A stretch of 64,000 nucleotides of DNA, from assembly GCA_963933975.1 (NCBI GenBank), contig CAWVWE010000001.1, forward strand, positions 1 through 64,000. The letters run 5' to 3'. This document shows, in pieces, positions 45,581 through 54,075 of the stretch. The position numbers and the translations under genes are program-made. The notes under the pieces were generated by a model, which saw only the letters and a program-made list of their open reading frames with translations, was not told the origin of the DNA and did no database searches. Source of the stretch: UBA10364 sp905182675 (GTDB taxonomy: Bacteria; Bacteroidota; Bacteroidia; Flavobacteriales; Schleiferiaceae). Position 1 is the stretch's first letter. The number at the start of each line of letters is the position of its first letter.

Positions 45581-47253
45581 AGCCTTTTAAATTCAGTCAA
45601 TAATTCGCGATCCCCAGAGAAAGCATTTGGTGCGTATTGTGCTATTTGACAGCGCTCGATCAATTGATGAACAGCAGGCCCATGTACATCTCCCAGAAGC
45701 TGGGTGATTTCTATTAGTGAGGTATCCTCCTTCGAGATACCAAGCTCTAAAAATCGTTCTTCTAGAGAATTTAACATAATTCCAAACCTATTCTCGTGGT
45801 CAGAATCAAAAGCCTTCTCGACAAGTTTTTGAAGTTCTTTTTTTCTTGAAGCACTACCGTTTTTAACCTTTCTTCTCGGGATTATTTGTACTCCCCATCC
45901 TAAAAGTACGAGTCCTAAAACGCTCCAAACCCATAACTTGAAGTCATATGCTTGATGTACAGCATGTTCACCATGGAGTAAATAGCGAATGTCATCACCA
46001 ATCGCATTGACCTCTCTTTTTGTCAAAGTAAGGCCCGAATCATCCGTCAGAGTCATTCTCGCAGTTGCATCACCAGCGACCACTAAAGTATCAGCAGCAG
46101 CTGTAACAGTTTCGTATCGTTCTTTACCTGTATTGAAGTAAACCCAGGACATTTCAGGTAAAATGAAAGTTCCTTTTAATTGTGGGACTAATAGGTATTC
46201 AAATTCTTTATAACCTCTTACACCGCGTTCTGTGTAACGAATATTTTCATTGAATTTAGGGTCGTAAACATCGAAACCTTGAGGTTCAATAAGGTCAGGA
46301 ACGCTTAGGGTATTAAAATTACCCGTTCCTTCAATTCTTATTTTAAGGGTAATAGATTCGTTTCCGTTTACCTCTTTGCGGCTTAATTCACGAATAAAAT
46401 TTAAATCACCAATTCCGCCGCTGTAACCTTTTGGTTTTGGACTGGGTAGAGGTTTAATTTTAACGCTTGGTATTTGGCCAGTCGCCACTTGGGAAATAAA
46501 GTTATTCAGGGGCATTCCAAAGAAATCTCTACGTCCAGATGGCACCTGTACTTTAGCTGAAATTTGCAAGGCTTGTCCTTTTAATGTCCCTGGTTTATTT
46601 GGAATGATGAGACGTTTATCAAAGTCCAAGAGGGTCGCAGTTCTATTGCCAACTGACTCTCTTTTTGACGCTTGTTTAAAGTCCAATTGCTGCTGTAGCA
46701 CATTTTCGAAGTTGGGTTGTTGCAAAATAGTCAAGTCTCTCACCTGGTCAAAAAGTACTGCTCTAAACAAAAGAACTAAGGGCTCCCCAACATAGACTGA
46801 CTTTTTAGAAGTGAGGATTTCAACTTCAAAACTTGCCTTAGATTTTTTTGCTGAATTATTTCCTCTAGAGGCTCCTGTTATGACCTCAATCTTCAAAGAA
46901 TTACTTTTCATGACCCTTCCATCCAAGATCATTGTGGCTGGCGCTAAGTTGAAAACGCCCTGCTTAGTTGCCACAATATCGTAGGTCATCTTTTTCGAAA
47001 AACTTCTAGACCCATTAATGAACTGCGTTTGTTGCGAGGTGTAAGGACCGCTGACAACTTGAAAGTTTTTGAATTGAGGGGCTTGGAATTGCCCATTGGC
47101 TTCGGATGTGCTGTAGGTCACTCTGAAAGGCTCATTTAACCCTACGGTCGTGCGGGAACTGCTGGCATTGATCGCTGCTTTTTGACCAAAACTCAAAGAG
47201 CACCATAATAAAGCGCACACGAGAAGTATATATTTACCAGTCTTTTTCACCAC
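45565..47253 (-). CDS. batD: BatD, oxygen-tolerance operon protein
   Basis: A 562-residue membrane-anchored exported protein. A signal peptide ends near LSFGQ. Several Ig-like beta domains follow in the periplasm (about 20-430), then one membrane helix (about 433-455) and a cytoplasmic helical tail. This matches BatD, named from the Bacteroides oxygen tolerance work. Its start overlaps the end of batB/C by 20 bp, so translation is coupled. Confidence 0.88.
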   Translation of the reverse strand: MVKKTGKYILLVCALLWCSLSFGQKAAINASSSRTTVGLNEPFRVTYSTSEANGQFQAPQFKNFQVVSGPYTSQQTQFINGSRSFSKKMTYDIVATKQGVFNLAPATMILDGRVMKSNSLKIEVITGASRGNNSAKKSKASFEVEILTSKKSVYVGEPLVLLFRAVLFDQVRDLTILQQPNFENVLQQQLDFKQASKRESVGNRTATLLDFDKRLIIPNKPGTLKGQALQISAKVQVPSGRRDFFGMPLNNFISQVATGQIPSVKIKPLPSPKPKGYSGGIGDLNFIRELSRKEVNGNESITLKIRIEGTGNFNTLSVPDLIEPQGFDVYDPKFNENIRYTERGVRGYKEFEYLLVPQLKGTFILPEMSWVYFNTGKERYETVTAAADTLVVAGDATARMTLTDDSGLTLTKREVNAIGDDIRYLLHGEHAVHQAYDFKLWVWSVLGLVLLGWGVQIIPRRKVKNGSASRKKELQKLVEKAFDSDHENRFGIMLNSLEERFLELGISKEDTSLIEITQLLGDVHGPAVHQLIERCQIAQYAPNAFSGDRELLTEFKRLWNNI

Positions 47254-49063
47254 TCGTTTTATTTCCTTTGGCTTTTTTAGCCGTTACTTTTTCGGCTGTC
47301 TTTTCTTCAGCTCGCTGAATAGCTTCCAATAGCCCTTTAATTTCTTCTGGGGTCATTGTCGCCTTGGATTCTCCACCTTCCTTAGGCGTGTTTTCATCGG
47401 ACTCTTTTGGCGAATCCTCACCGCCCTTATCGGACTCGTCCTCTTGATCTGTATTTTCCGAATCATTTTCCGAGTTTTGATCTTCCTGGTCCTGGGAGTC
47501 CTGGTCTTTCTTGTCTTCGGGTTCTTGATCTTCCTTGTCCTGTTGATCTTCGCTTTGCTCCTGATCTTGCTCTTTTTGCTCCATCATTTTTTCTAATGCC
47601 CTGCTCAGGTTATAGATCGCGTCATCTTTATTGGGATTATTAATCAAACTTTGCTTGTAGGCTTTTATGGACTCTTCATATCGCTCTTGGTCAAACCACA
47701 GGTTCCCCAAATTGTGCAATGCATCGCTTTTTTGTTCTTTATTTTGAGCATTTTCAAATGCCCGATTCAGTGCTCCCTCAGCCTCTTCATACATTTCAAG
47801 TCCACCTAATGTAGTTCCTAAATTGTACATAGGTTCAAAAGCGTCAGGTTGCATTTCGGAAGCTTGAACGAAGGTAGTAGCAGCACCGGTCAAATCTTCT
47901 TTTCCTGCCAATTCAATCCCCTTTCTCATCACCTGGCCATACTCATGCATACTTCCACCTAACTTTTCTCCCGTGGTAGTGATTAACGAGTCTTGTCCTT
48001 GGGCATATGAATTAAAGGAAAGCGAGGTGCAAATTAAGACGGCAATGGAAGAAATTTTAAAGGGGTTACCAACTCGTGAGGGCAGGAGAAGGTAAATGAA
48101 CAATAGAAATATCCCCGGTAAGAGAAACCACGTAAATTGGTGGTCATAGTCTAATGCTATCTCTTGAGAAATGTCTGCTTTTTCGCCTTCCGAAATAAAA
48201 GAAGCGATTTTTGAAACGGCCTGTTCTGTGCTATTTCCATCTATGTATTGAGCATTGATTTCACCGCCAATGCTAAATAGAGAAGCATCATCTCTGCGTG
48301 TGATGACCACCTCGCCATTTTTATCCTTTTTATAGGTGGTTCCATTCCGTCCTTTTGTCATTGGAATAGGTCCTCCATCAGCGCTTCCTAGACCAACAAG
48401 TAAGATGTTCACTGGAAAATCGGGTAGACTTAATTGACTTAGGTTCTCATGGTCTTCACCGTCGGTTAGAACGACAACGAATCTTCCAGCAGGTGATGCT
48501 GGATTAAAGTACCCAAAGGCATAATCTAGCGCGGCTCCTAGGTTGGTTCCTTGCGATGGAACAGCATCCGGTGAAGCTGCTTGCAGTGCTGTTTTTGCGG
48601 CAGCATAATCTGTAGTAATAGGCAAAGCTGGGTATGCGCTCCCCGCATAGGCAATGATTCCTACCCTGTCGCCGCCTAAGCCGTCTAGAGATTTGGAGAT
48701 TAATAATTTCGCCTTTTCAAGTCTTGAAGGGGCTATATCTTCTGCGAGCATAGACCTACTGACATCAAGCGCATAGACTACATCTGCCCCCTTTCGATTG
48801 ATGGTTTGCTTTTGACTTCCCATTTGAAGGTTCGCTAATGCGAGCCCGAAAAAAACAAGGGCCATTGCCAGTAAAACATGCCTTGTGAAGAAACGCATGC
48901 TACCAAAACGCGTACTAACCGGCTGTTTTGTTTTGGTATCTAGTCCTAAGATATTCCATGCTTTCTTACGCCACTGATGAAATAAAACAGACGCAATGAG
49001 CACCATTATAAAGAGGGCTGGGCCAAGCAGGAGGTATTCCGGATGTTGCCACTTAAACTCCAT
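47234..49063 (-). CDS. Fused BatB-BatC: von Willebrand A domain plus TPR protein
   Basis: A 609-residue protein from the start at 49063 (MEFKWQHPEY), which overlaps the batA stop by 1 bp (TGATG); an upstream in-frame ATG at 49132 would lie within batA. The BatB part has two N-terminal helices, a VWA domain with MIDAS motif DVSRS (about 90-290) and a helix at about 304-325. Then comes a segment like a signal peptide (about 334-354, ending NSYA-Q), TPR repeats (about 370-500) and a long Glu/Asp/Gln/Lys-rich stretch (about 505-580), which together are BatC. In most Bacteroidota batB and batC are two genes; here they are one uninterrupted frame. The protein is in the inner membrane with VWA and TPR parts facing the periplasm or cytoplasm as topology allows. 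Confidence 0.88.
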   Translation of the reverse strand: MEFKWQHPEYLLLGPALFIMVLIASVLFHQWRKKAWNILGLDTKTKQPVSTRFGSMRFFTRHVLLAMALVFFGLALANLQMGSQKQTINRKGADVVYALDVSRSMLAEDIAPSRLEKAKLLISKSLDGLGGDRVGIIAYAGSAYPALPITTDYAAAKTALQAASPDAVPSQGTNLGAALDYAFGYFNPASPAGRFVVVLTDGEDHENLSQLSLPDFPVNILLVGLGSADGGPIPMTKGRNGTTYKKDKNGEVVITRRDDASLFSIGGEINAQYIDGNSTEQAVSKIASFISEGEKADISQEIALDYDHQFTWFLLPGIFLLFIYLLLPSRVGNPFKISSIAVLICTSLSFNSYAQGQDSLITTTGEKLGGSMHEYGQVMRKGIELAGKEDLTGAATTFVQASEMQPDAFEPMYNLGTTLGGLEMYEEAEGALNRAFENAQNKEQKSDALHNLGNLWFDQERYEESIKAYKQSLINNPNKDDAIYNLSRALEKMMEQKEQDQEQSEDQQDKEDQEPEDKKDQDSQDQEDQNSENDSENTDQEDESDKGGEDSPKESDENTPKEGGESKATMTPEEIKGLLEAIQRAEEKTAEKVTAKKAKGNKTSGEKDW

Positions 49064-50058
49064 CAAAAAGCAGTTTTTAAAAGAACAAAATTTAACAGTA
49101 ATTCCAACATAATAAGGCCCATTGCGAGCCATACAAATACCGCATAATGTTCTGTATATCTATAAAACTGAAATCCTTCAATTTCACTTTTCTCGAGACC
49201 GTCGATGATGTCATAAATCTGTATGAGACTTTCTTTATCTGTCGCTCTAAAGTATTTTCCTCCAGTATTTGTAGCTATTCGTCTTAGCAGTTCTTCGTCA
49301 ATACTCACCTGCCGAGGGCTATAAATGAGCTTACCGTTAGCTCCCATTGCAACAGGCGTGGGTGCAACACCATTGGTCCCCAATCCGATCGTATAGACTT
49401 TGATACCTAGGCTTTGGCACAATTCAGAAGCTTGAATTGGATCGACCATACCGGCGTTGTTTTCTCCATCAGTCAGTAAGATGACCACCTTACTTTTTGC
49501 CTCGCTATTCGCTAATCTGTTCGCAGCTGAACTCAGGCCCATTCCAATAGCAGTCCCCCCTTCGAGCAAATCATATTGTAAGCTTCTAATTTGCTCATTA
49601 AGCAAGCTGTGATCTGTAGTCAGTGGAACAGGGCTGTAGGCTTCCCCAGCGTAAATAACTAAGCCCATTCGGTCCATCCCTCGTTCCGTTACAAAATTTG
49701 TAGCCACTTCTTTAAGTGCCTCTAATCTATTGGGCTTAAGATCTTTAGACATCATTGAGGCACTAATGTCTAATGCCATCATCATGTCGATACCTAAATT
49801 TTGACTGGGTTGTTGGATGATTTCGGAGGTTTGGGGTCTTGCTAGTGCAATGCAAATACATCCTAATGCAAGCCATGAAAGTAAGGAGGTGTTGGTTCTT
49901 AACCTTCCTAAAACACTACGAGATAATGATGAGGTATTGGAAAATATATAGGCGTTAAACCGACTTTTCTTGAGTACGGCAAAAGCTATCCCCGCGAGTG
50001 GAATAAGAACCCACCCAAGCAACCACAGAGGCTGATCAAAGGTCCAATCAGGAATCAT
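49063..50058 (-). CDS. batA: BatA von Willebrand A-domain membrane protein
   Basis: A 331-residue membrane protein with two N-terminal helices (about 8-25 and 55-75), a VWA domain with MIDAS residues DISASM (about 90-290) and a C-terminal helix (about 308-327). It is the BatA-type partner of MoxR ATPases, thought to act in envelope protein assembly or stress tolerance. Its start overlaps the preceding gene by 11 bp. Confidence 0.92.
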   Translation of the reverse strand: MIPDWTFDQPLWLLGWVLIPLAGIAFAVLKKSRFNAYIFSNTSSLSRSVLGRLRTNTSLLSWLALGCICIALARPQTSEIIQQPSQNLGIDMMMALDISASMMSKDLKPNRLEALKEVATNFVTERGMDRMGLVIYAGEAYSPVPLTTDHSLLNEQIRSLQYDLLEGGTAIGMGLSSAANRLANSEAKSKVVILLTDGENNAGMVDPIQASELCQSLGIKVYTIGLGTNGVAPTPVAMGANGKLIYSPRQVSIDEELLRRIATNTGGKYFRATDKESLIQIYDIIDGLEKSEIEGFQFYRYTEHYAVFVWLAMGLIMLELLLNFVLLKTAF

Positions 50059-50941
50059 GAGCGGCAGGTTTAAATTCTAATATCAATGATTCAGCTTGGT
50101 CTAAGGCCTCTAGATGTTCCGATACATCAACCCTTCCTTTGGCAAACTTGACATAATCCGCTCTAGTAAGAATATACTGGTATGCTTGAAGTTGTGCGTC
50201 TGTCCACTTGTTCTTTAGCATATCCATACTGTCGTTGGTTGTTTGTTCGGCCAGCGGAAGACCCGTTTGAGCGCCTAGGTAAATCCGGACTAAATCACCA
50301 AGTTTCACATAGTATCCTTTTGCGTCTACCTCCCAACTTTTTTCCTTCCGTAATTTGGCCAATCCCGCAATGGCTTCGGCGAATAAATCACGAGGAATTT
50401 CCGGTATAACAAGTTCTTTAATACTGCGCTTACGATAGTTACGTAGAAGGATGATAATGGCGACAATGGAAACCAGTACTGCGGTGAGGTATAGCCAATA
50501 ATGTCTAATCCACCACCACAAGTTAAATCCTACGGTCTTTAATGCCCTATTCTCTTCCCTTTGAATGTCTTCATTCAAAGGTGATAAAGAAACGTTGATA
50601 TAGATAATAGATGTAGCATATCGATGACCATTCCAATCAACTTTCCATGGTGGGAACACAACAGTACCGGTATCTAAAAGTAGGTACGTGCGCGTAGAAA
50701 CAATATGCGTCTCTGTAGTGTCATTAGAACCCTCTAACAGGAGTGCTCCGGAAATAGAATCGGTAGGTTCAATTAATAAGGACTCGGATCTATATTCTAC
50801 TGTTATGCTCACTTGTGCACCTAAAACTTGCTGTGAGGTATCCGCTTGTGCCCATATTACTTTAGGATCTTCCTCAGAAATTTGTGCATTGGCTACAAAG
50901 TAGTTTAGTAAAAGCAGTAAAAGGGCTAGAAACTTTTTCAT
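50048..50941 (-). CDS. Bat operon exported membrane protein
   Basis: A 297-residue protein with a signal peptide (ends near FVANAQ), a periplasmic beta-rich domain (about 20-135), one membrane helix (about 148-167) and a helical cytoplasmic domain (about 185-297). The layout is like the DUF4381/BatD-like proteins found between the DUF58 gene and batA in MoxR-linked operons. I cannot assign a biochemical role. It begins 1 bp after the DUF58 gene and overlaps batA by 11 bp. Confidence 0.8.
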   Translation of the reverse strand: MKKFLALLLLLLNYFVANAQISEEDPKVIWAQADTSQQVLGAQVSITVEYRSESLLIEPTDSISGALLLEGSNDTTETHIVSTRTYLLLDTGTVVFPPWKVDWNGHRYATSIIYINVSLSPLNEDIQREENRALKTVGFNLWWWIRHYWLYLTAVLVSIVAIIILLRNYRKRSIKELVIPEIPRDLFAEAIAGLAKLRKEKSWEVDAKGYYVKLGDLVRIYLGAQTGLPLAEQTTNDSMDMLKNKWTDAQLQAYQYILTRADYVKFAKGRVDVSEHLEALDQAESLILEFKPAAHDS

Positions 50942-50942
50942 A

Positions 50943-51812
50943 CTACCTGCTTTTAGACTTTAAATAGTTCAATAGCGGAGGAACGAAATCTTGGTCTTTG
51001 TCAAGTTTTAGGTACCCTGACCCAGAACGTTTAGAGAGCTCAGAAATGGCTTTTTGTGTTTCCAAGTGGCGCTTTAAAAGATGTTTAGCGAACTCCTTAC
51101 CACGACTATTTACCCATTGTACAGCACCGGATTCCGAATCTTTTAAGGGAATTAGCCCCACATTAGGCAAGGCCATCTCTTTTTGGTCAAACGTACTGAT
51201 GGCACAAAGATCGTATCGTTTAGCGGCAATTCGGAAATTTCTATCTGGTTGATCTCCTAAAAAGTCACTCATTAAAAAGACATTACTGTGTCTTTTCTGA
51301 ATTTTAAGAAGATGTTCTAAGGCCCCCTCGATATTAGTTCCTTCTGTAGATGTTTCCCATTCAAGAATAGTCTTGATGATGCGCATCACATGTTTCTTAC
51401 CTTTTTTTGGAGGAATTACTTTCTCAACTTCTCCAGCGAAAAGAATAAGACCAATTTTATCATTATTACCTAGGGCGCTAAACGCCAAGGTGGCAGCAAT
51501 TTCTATTTGAAGGTCTTGTTTTGTACGGTGCTTTGTCCCAAAGTTTGTAGAGGCACTGATGTCTAGAATGAGAAATAGAGTAAGCTCTCGCTCCTCCTCA
51601 AAAACCTTGATGTAAGGAGTGCGTTTTCGCGCGGTAACATTCCAGTCTATGCTTCTAACTTCATCACCACTTTGGTATGGACGCACCTCTGCAAAGCTCA
51701 TGCCCCTTCCTTTGAATGAGCTGTGATACTCACCAGAGAAAAGTTGGTCACTCAATCTGCGGGTCTTTATTTCAATCCGCCTTACTTTTTTAAGAAGTTC
51801 TATTGCGTCCAC
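50943..51812 (-). CDS. DUF58 domain protein
   Basis: A 289-residue cytoplasmic DUF58 protein. It has the SFAEVRPYQSGDEVRSIDWNVTARK block (family hallmark, seen as two adjacent motifs) and a VWA-like domain with DISASTNFG. These proteins pair with MoxR AAA ATPases encoded next to them, here 8 bp upstream. A role in signalling from MoxR to the membrane Bat proteins is inferred from gene order. Confidence 0.9.
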   Translation of the reverse strand: MDAIELLKKVRRIEIKTRRLSDQLFSGEYHSSFKGRGMSFAEVRPYQSGDEVRSIDWNVTARKRTPYIKVFEEERELTLFLILDISASTNFGTKHRTKQDLQIEIAATLAFSALGNNDKIGLILFAGEVEKVIPPKKGKKHVMRIIKTILEWETSTEGTNIEGALEHLLKIQKRHSNVFLMSDFLGDQPDRNFRIAAKRYDLCAISTFDQKEMALPNVGLIPLKDSESGAVQWVNSRGKEFAKHLLKRHLETQKAISELSKRSGSGYLKLDKDQDFVPPLLNYLKSKSR

Positions 51813-51820
51813 AGGGAAAA

Positions 51821-52816
51821 TTAAGGAACCATTAAGGTGTTAAGGATCTCAGTAATAATAGTCTCAGAAGTAATTTCTTCCGCCTCAGCCTCATAGGTTA
51901 ACCCAATTCTATGGCGCAATACGGCAGGTGCTATGGCACGGACATCTTCCGGTGTAACAAAACCGCGATGGCGTAAAAAGGCATGACATTTAGCTGCCTT
52001 GGCCAGCGCGATAGAACCTCGAGGGGATGCTCCGAAGCTAATTTTATTGCGAAGACCTGAAATGTTATAATCTTCAGGCTGGCGAGTAGCAAATACGATG
52101 TCTAAAATGTAGGACTCTATTTTTTCGTCCATATAAATACGCTCAACTGCATTTCGTGCCTTGAGGATTTGTTCTAAACCTACGACGGCATTTAGCTTCT
52201 CAAAAGCACCTGTCATCTGTTTGCGCATGATGGTACGTTCCTCCTCTTTCTGAGGGTAACCTAGGGTAATTTTGAGTAAAAAACGATCCATTTGAGCTTC
52301 AGGAAGCGGGTATGTTCCTTCTTGCTCAATAGGGTTTTGCGTGGCCATCACGAGAAATGGCACGGGCAAAGGAAAGCTTTCGTCACCTAAAGTTACTTGA
52401 CGCTCCTGCATCGCCTCAAGCAACGCACTTTGCACCTTCGCTGGAGCACGATTGATTTCATCAGCGAGCACGAAATTACTGAAAATAGGTCCTTTTTTGG
52501 TCTCGAACTTGTGGTCACTCATGTTATAAATCTGAGTACCTACAACATCTGACGGTAAAAGGTCCGGAGTGAATTGGACTCTAGAAAAGGAGCCCCCTAT
52601 GGTTTTGCTTAAACTGTTTATCGCAAGTGTTTTGGCTAATCCAGGTACACCTTCTAGTAAGATGTGCCCATCTGCCAAAAGTCCAATAAGTAGTCCTTCG
52701 ACCATCCCTTTTTGACCTACGATGACTTTTTGAAGCTCGTTTTTAATGAGGTCGATAAAGGCGCTTTCGTTTTTTATTTCGTCGTTAAGAGCAATGATGT
52801 CTGGGGCACTTTCCAT
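51821..52816 (-). CDS. moxR: MoxR family AAA+ ATPase
   Basis: A MoxR-type AAA+ ATPase of about 331 residues, first gene of the bat operon. I chose the ATG at 52816 (MESAPDIIAL) over an in-frame ATG at 52849, which adds a poorly conserved stretch. Walker A is EGVPGLAKT, Walker B LADEINRAPAK, sensor 1 ATQNPIEQEGTYPLPEAQMDRF, and the C-terminal helical lid carries SPRGSIAL. MoxR proteins act as chaperone-like ATPases with VWA partners, exactly the set encoded downstream. Confidence 0.95.
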   Translation of the reverse strand: MESAPDIIALNDEIKNESAFIDLIKNELQKVIVGQKGMVEGLLIGLLADGHILLEGVPGLAKTLAINSLSKTIGGSFSRVQFTPDLLPSDVVGTQIYNMSDHKFETKKGPIFSNFVLADEINRAPAKVQSALLEAMQERQVTLGDESFPLPVPFLVMATQNPIEQEGTYPLPEAQMDRFLLKITLGYPQKEEERTIMRKQMTGAFEKLNAVVGLEQILKARNAVERIYMDEKIESYILDIVFATRQPEDYNISGLRNKISFGASPRGSIALAKAAKCHAFLRHRGFVTPEDVRAIAPAVLRHRIGLTYEAEAEEITSETIITEILNTLMVP

Positions 52817-52881
52817 GTTAGATGTATTTTGTGTAGCAAAAGAAAACAAACTGCTTGTGATAAGCCGTTAAAAGAGGGTTA

Positions 52882-52910
52882 AAAATATAGAGATTGAATG
52901 TAATGTACAA
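52882..52910 (-). promoter_or_regulatory. Probable promoter of the moxR-bat operon
   Basis: Minus strand TTG (52908-52910), an 18-nt spacer and TATATTTT (52882-52889), which differs from TAnnTTTG by the last base. Transcription would begin near 52875, about 60 nt before moxR. The rest of the 246-bp gap up to lspA shows no other signal. Confidence 0.45.
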
Positions 52911-53062
52911 GACCAAAAACATCCTTCGTGACGCGTCTAGTGTTTTTAGGAAAGCGTTATTCTTACTGGGTTGATCGTTTGGAATAAACAGTGTGAGGTA
53001 TGGAACAGGTAGATGTCTAGTTAGCCTAAGGACCAAAGGACATCCACGAATCTTTGCAGCGA

Positions 53063-53650
53063 TTACTTAAAAACGCTTCGTTGAAACAGAAATAATAACC
53101 CAACACCTGTTGAGATGGCAAAGTCAGCAAGATTAAATATGGGCCTGAAAAAAGTAAAATAGTCTCCACCCCAAACTGGAATCCAATGAGGTAATTCACC
53201 AGAGTATAGCGGGAAGTAGAACATGTCTACTACTTTCCCTTGCAATACGGGCGCATATCCACCGGATTCAGGCATAAATTCAGCTACTCGACCTAGGGAG
53301 TCGGAAAAAATAACACCGTAATAAAGACTGTCTAAAACATTTCCAATAGCACCAGCTAAAATTAAACTGATGCCCCAAATCGCCACATTAGTTGTGCCTT
53401 TTTTTAAAGTAATACGCAGCCAGTAAATAATGCCCATGATGGCAATAATTCTAAAGATGGTCAACGCAAGTTTTCCAGCGACACCACCCAGTTGAAGGCC
53501 AAATGCCATGCCGGGATTCTCCGTAAAATGGATGAAAAACCAAGAAGTTATTTCATGGCTTTGACCAAGATACATGGTGCTTTTTACCCAAAGCTTTAGT
53601 ACTTGATCTAATAGAAGTGTTCCAAGTATTATAAAGACAGCTTTCCTCAA
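53063..53650 (-). CDS. lspA: Signal peptidase II (lipoprotein signal peptidase)
   Basis: A 195-residue inner-membrane aspartic protease that cleaves lipoprotein signal peptides. Four membrane helices are visible, and both catalytic aspartates are present in GNVLDSLYYG and FNLADFAIS. A periplasmic insert of about 45 residues between the third and fourth helices is longer than in E. coli, as in other Bacteroidota. Its start overlaps the dksA-like stop by 4 bp. Confidence 0.94.
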   Translation of the reverse strand: MRKAVFIILGTLLLDQVLKLWVKSTMYLGQSHEITSWFFIHFTENPGMAFGLQLGGVAGKLALTIFRIIAIMGIIYWLRITLKKGTTNVAIWGISLILAGAIGNVLDSLYYGVIFSDSLGRVAEFMPESGGYAPVLQGKVVDMFYFPLYSGELPHWIPVWGGDYFTFFRPIFNLADFAISTGVGLLFLFQRSVFK

Positions 53651-54030
53651 CGCTGTTTGAGTTTTGCCTCCATACTTAAGGTGGCGTGAGGTACTAATTT
53701 GAGGCGTTCAACATCAATGAGCTTACCCGTGTCTCTGCAGATTCCGTACGTTTTGTTTTCAATTCTAACCAAGGCACTCTTTAGGTCACGAATGAATTTT
53801 TCTTGACGTGAGGCAAGCTGCGAATTACGCTCCTTACTCATCACAGAAGAACCTTCTTCAAAAGACTTGAACTGAGGAGAAGTATCATCTGTTCCGTTGT
53901 TTTGATCGTTGGCAAATTGCTCACGTAATAGGGAAAGGTCTTCCTCAGCTTTTTCTATTTTTTTAACAATAATAACTTTAAACTCGTTGAGTTCTTTGTC
54001 GTTAAAGCGGCTTTTTTCCTGCTCGTTCAT
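53647..54030 (-). CDS. DksA/TraR family regulator lacking the full zinc-finger cysteines
   Basis: A protein of about 127 residues from the start at 54030 (MNEQEKSRFN), with a coiled-coil first half and a DksA/TraR C-terminal domain (YGICRDTGKLIDVERLKLVP). Only one of the four zinc-binding cysteines is left: the second is Asp and the last two are absent. Members of this type bind RNA polymerase through the secondary channel. It lies in the ridA-ileS-dksA-lspA operon, 45 bp after ileS. An ATG at 54063 would add 11 residues. Confidence 0.85.
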   Translation of the reverse strand: MNEQEKSRFNDKELNEFKVIIVKKIEKAEEDLSLLREQFANDQNNGTDDTSPQFKSFEEGSSVMSKERNSQLASRQEKFIRDLKSALVRIENKTYGICRDTGKLIDVERLKLVPHATLSMEAKLKQR

Positions 54031-54075
54031 CGTGTTTTTTTTTAACCCATAGAGGTTAGGCATTTGCGAATGTAA

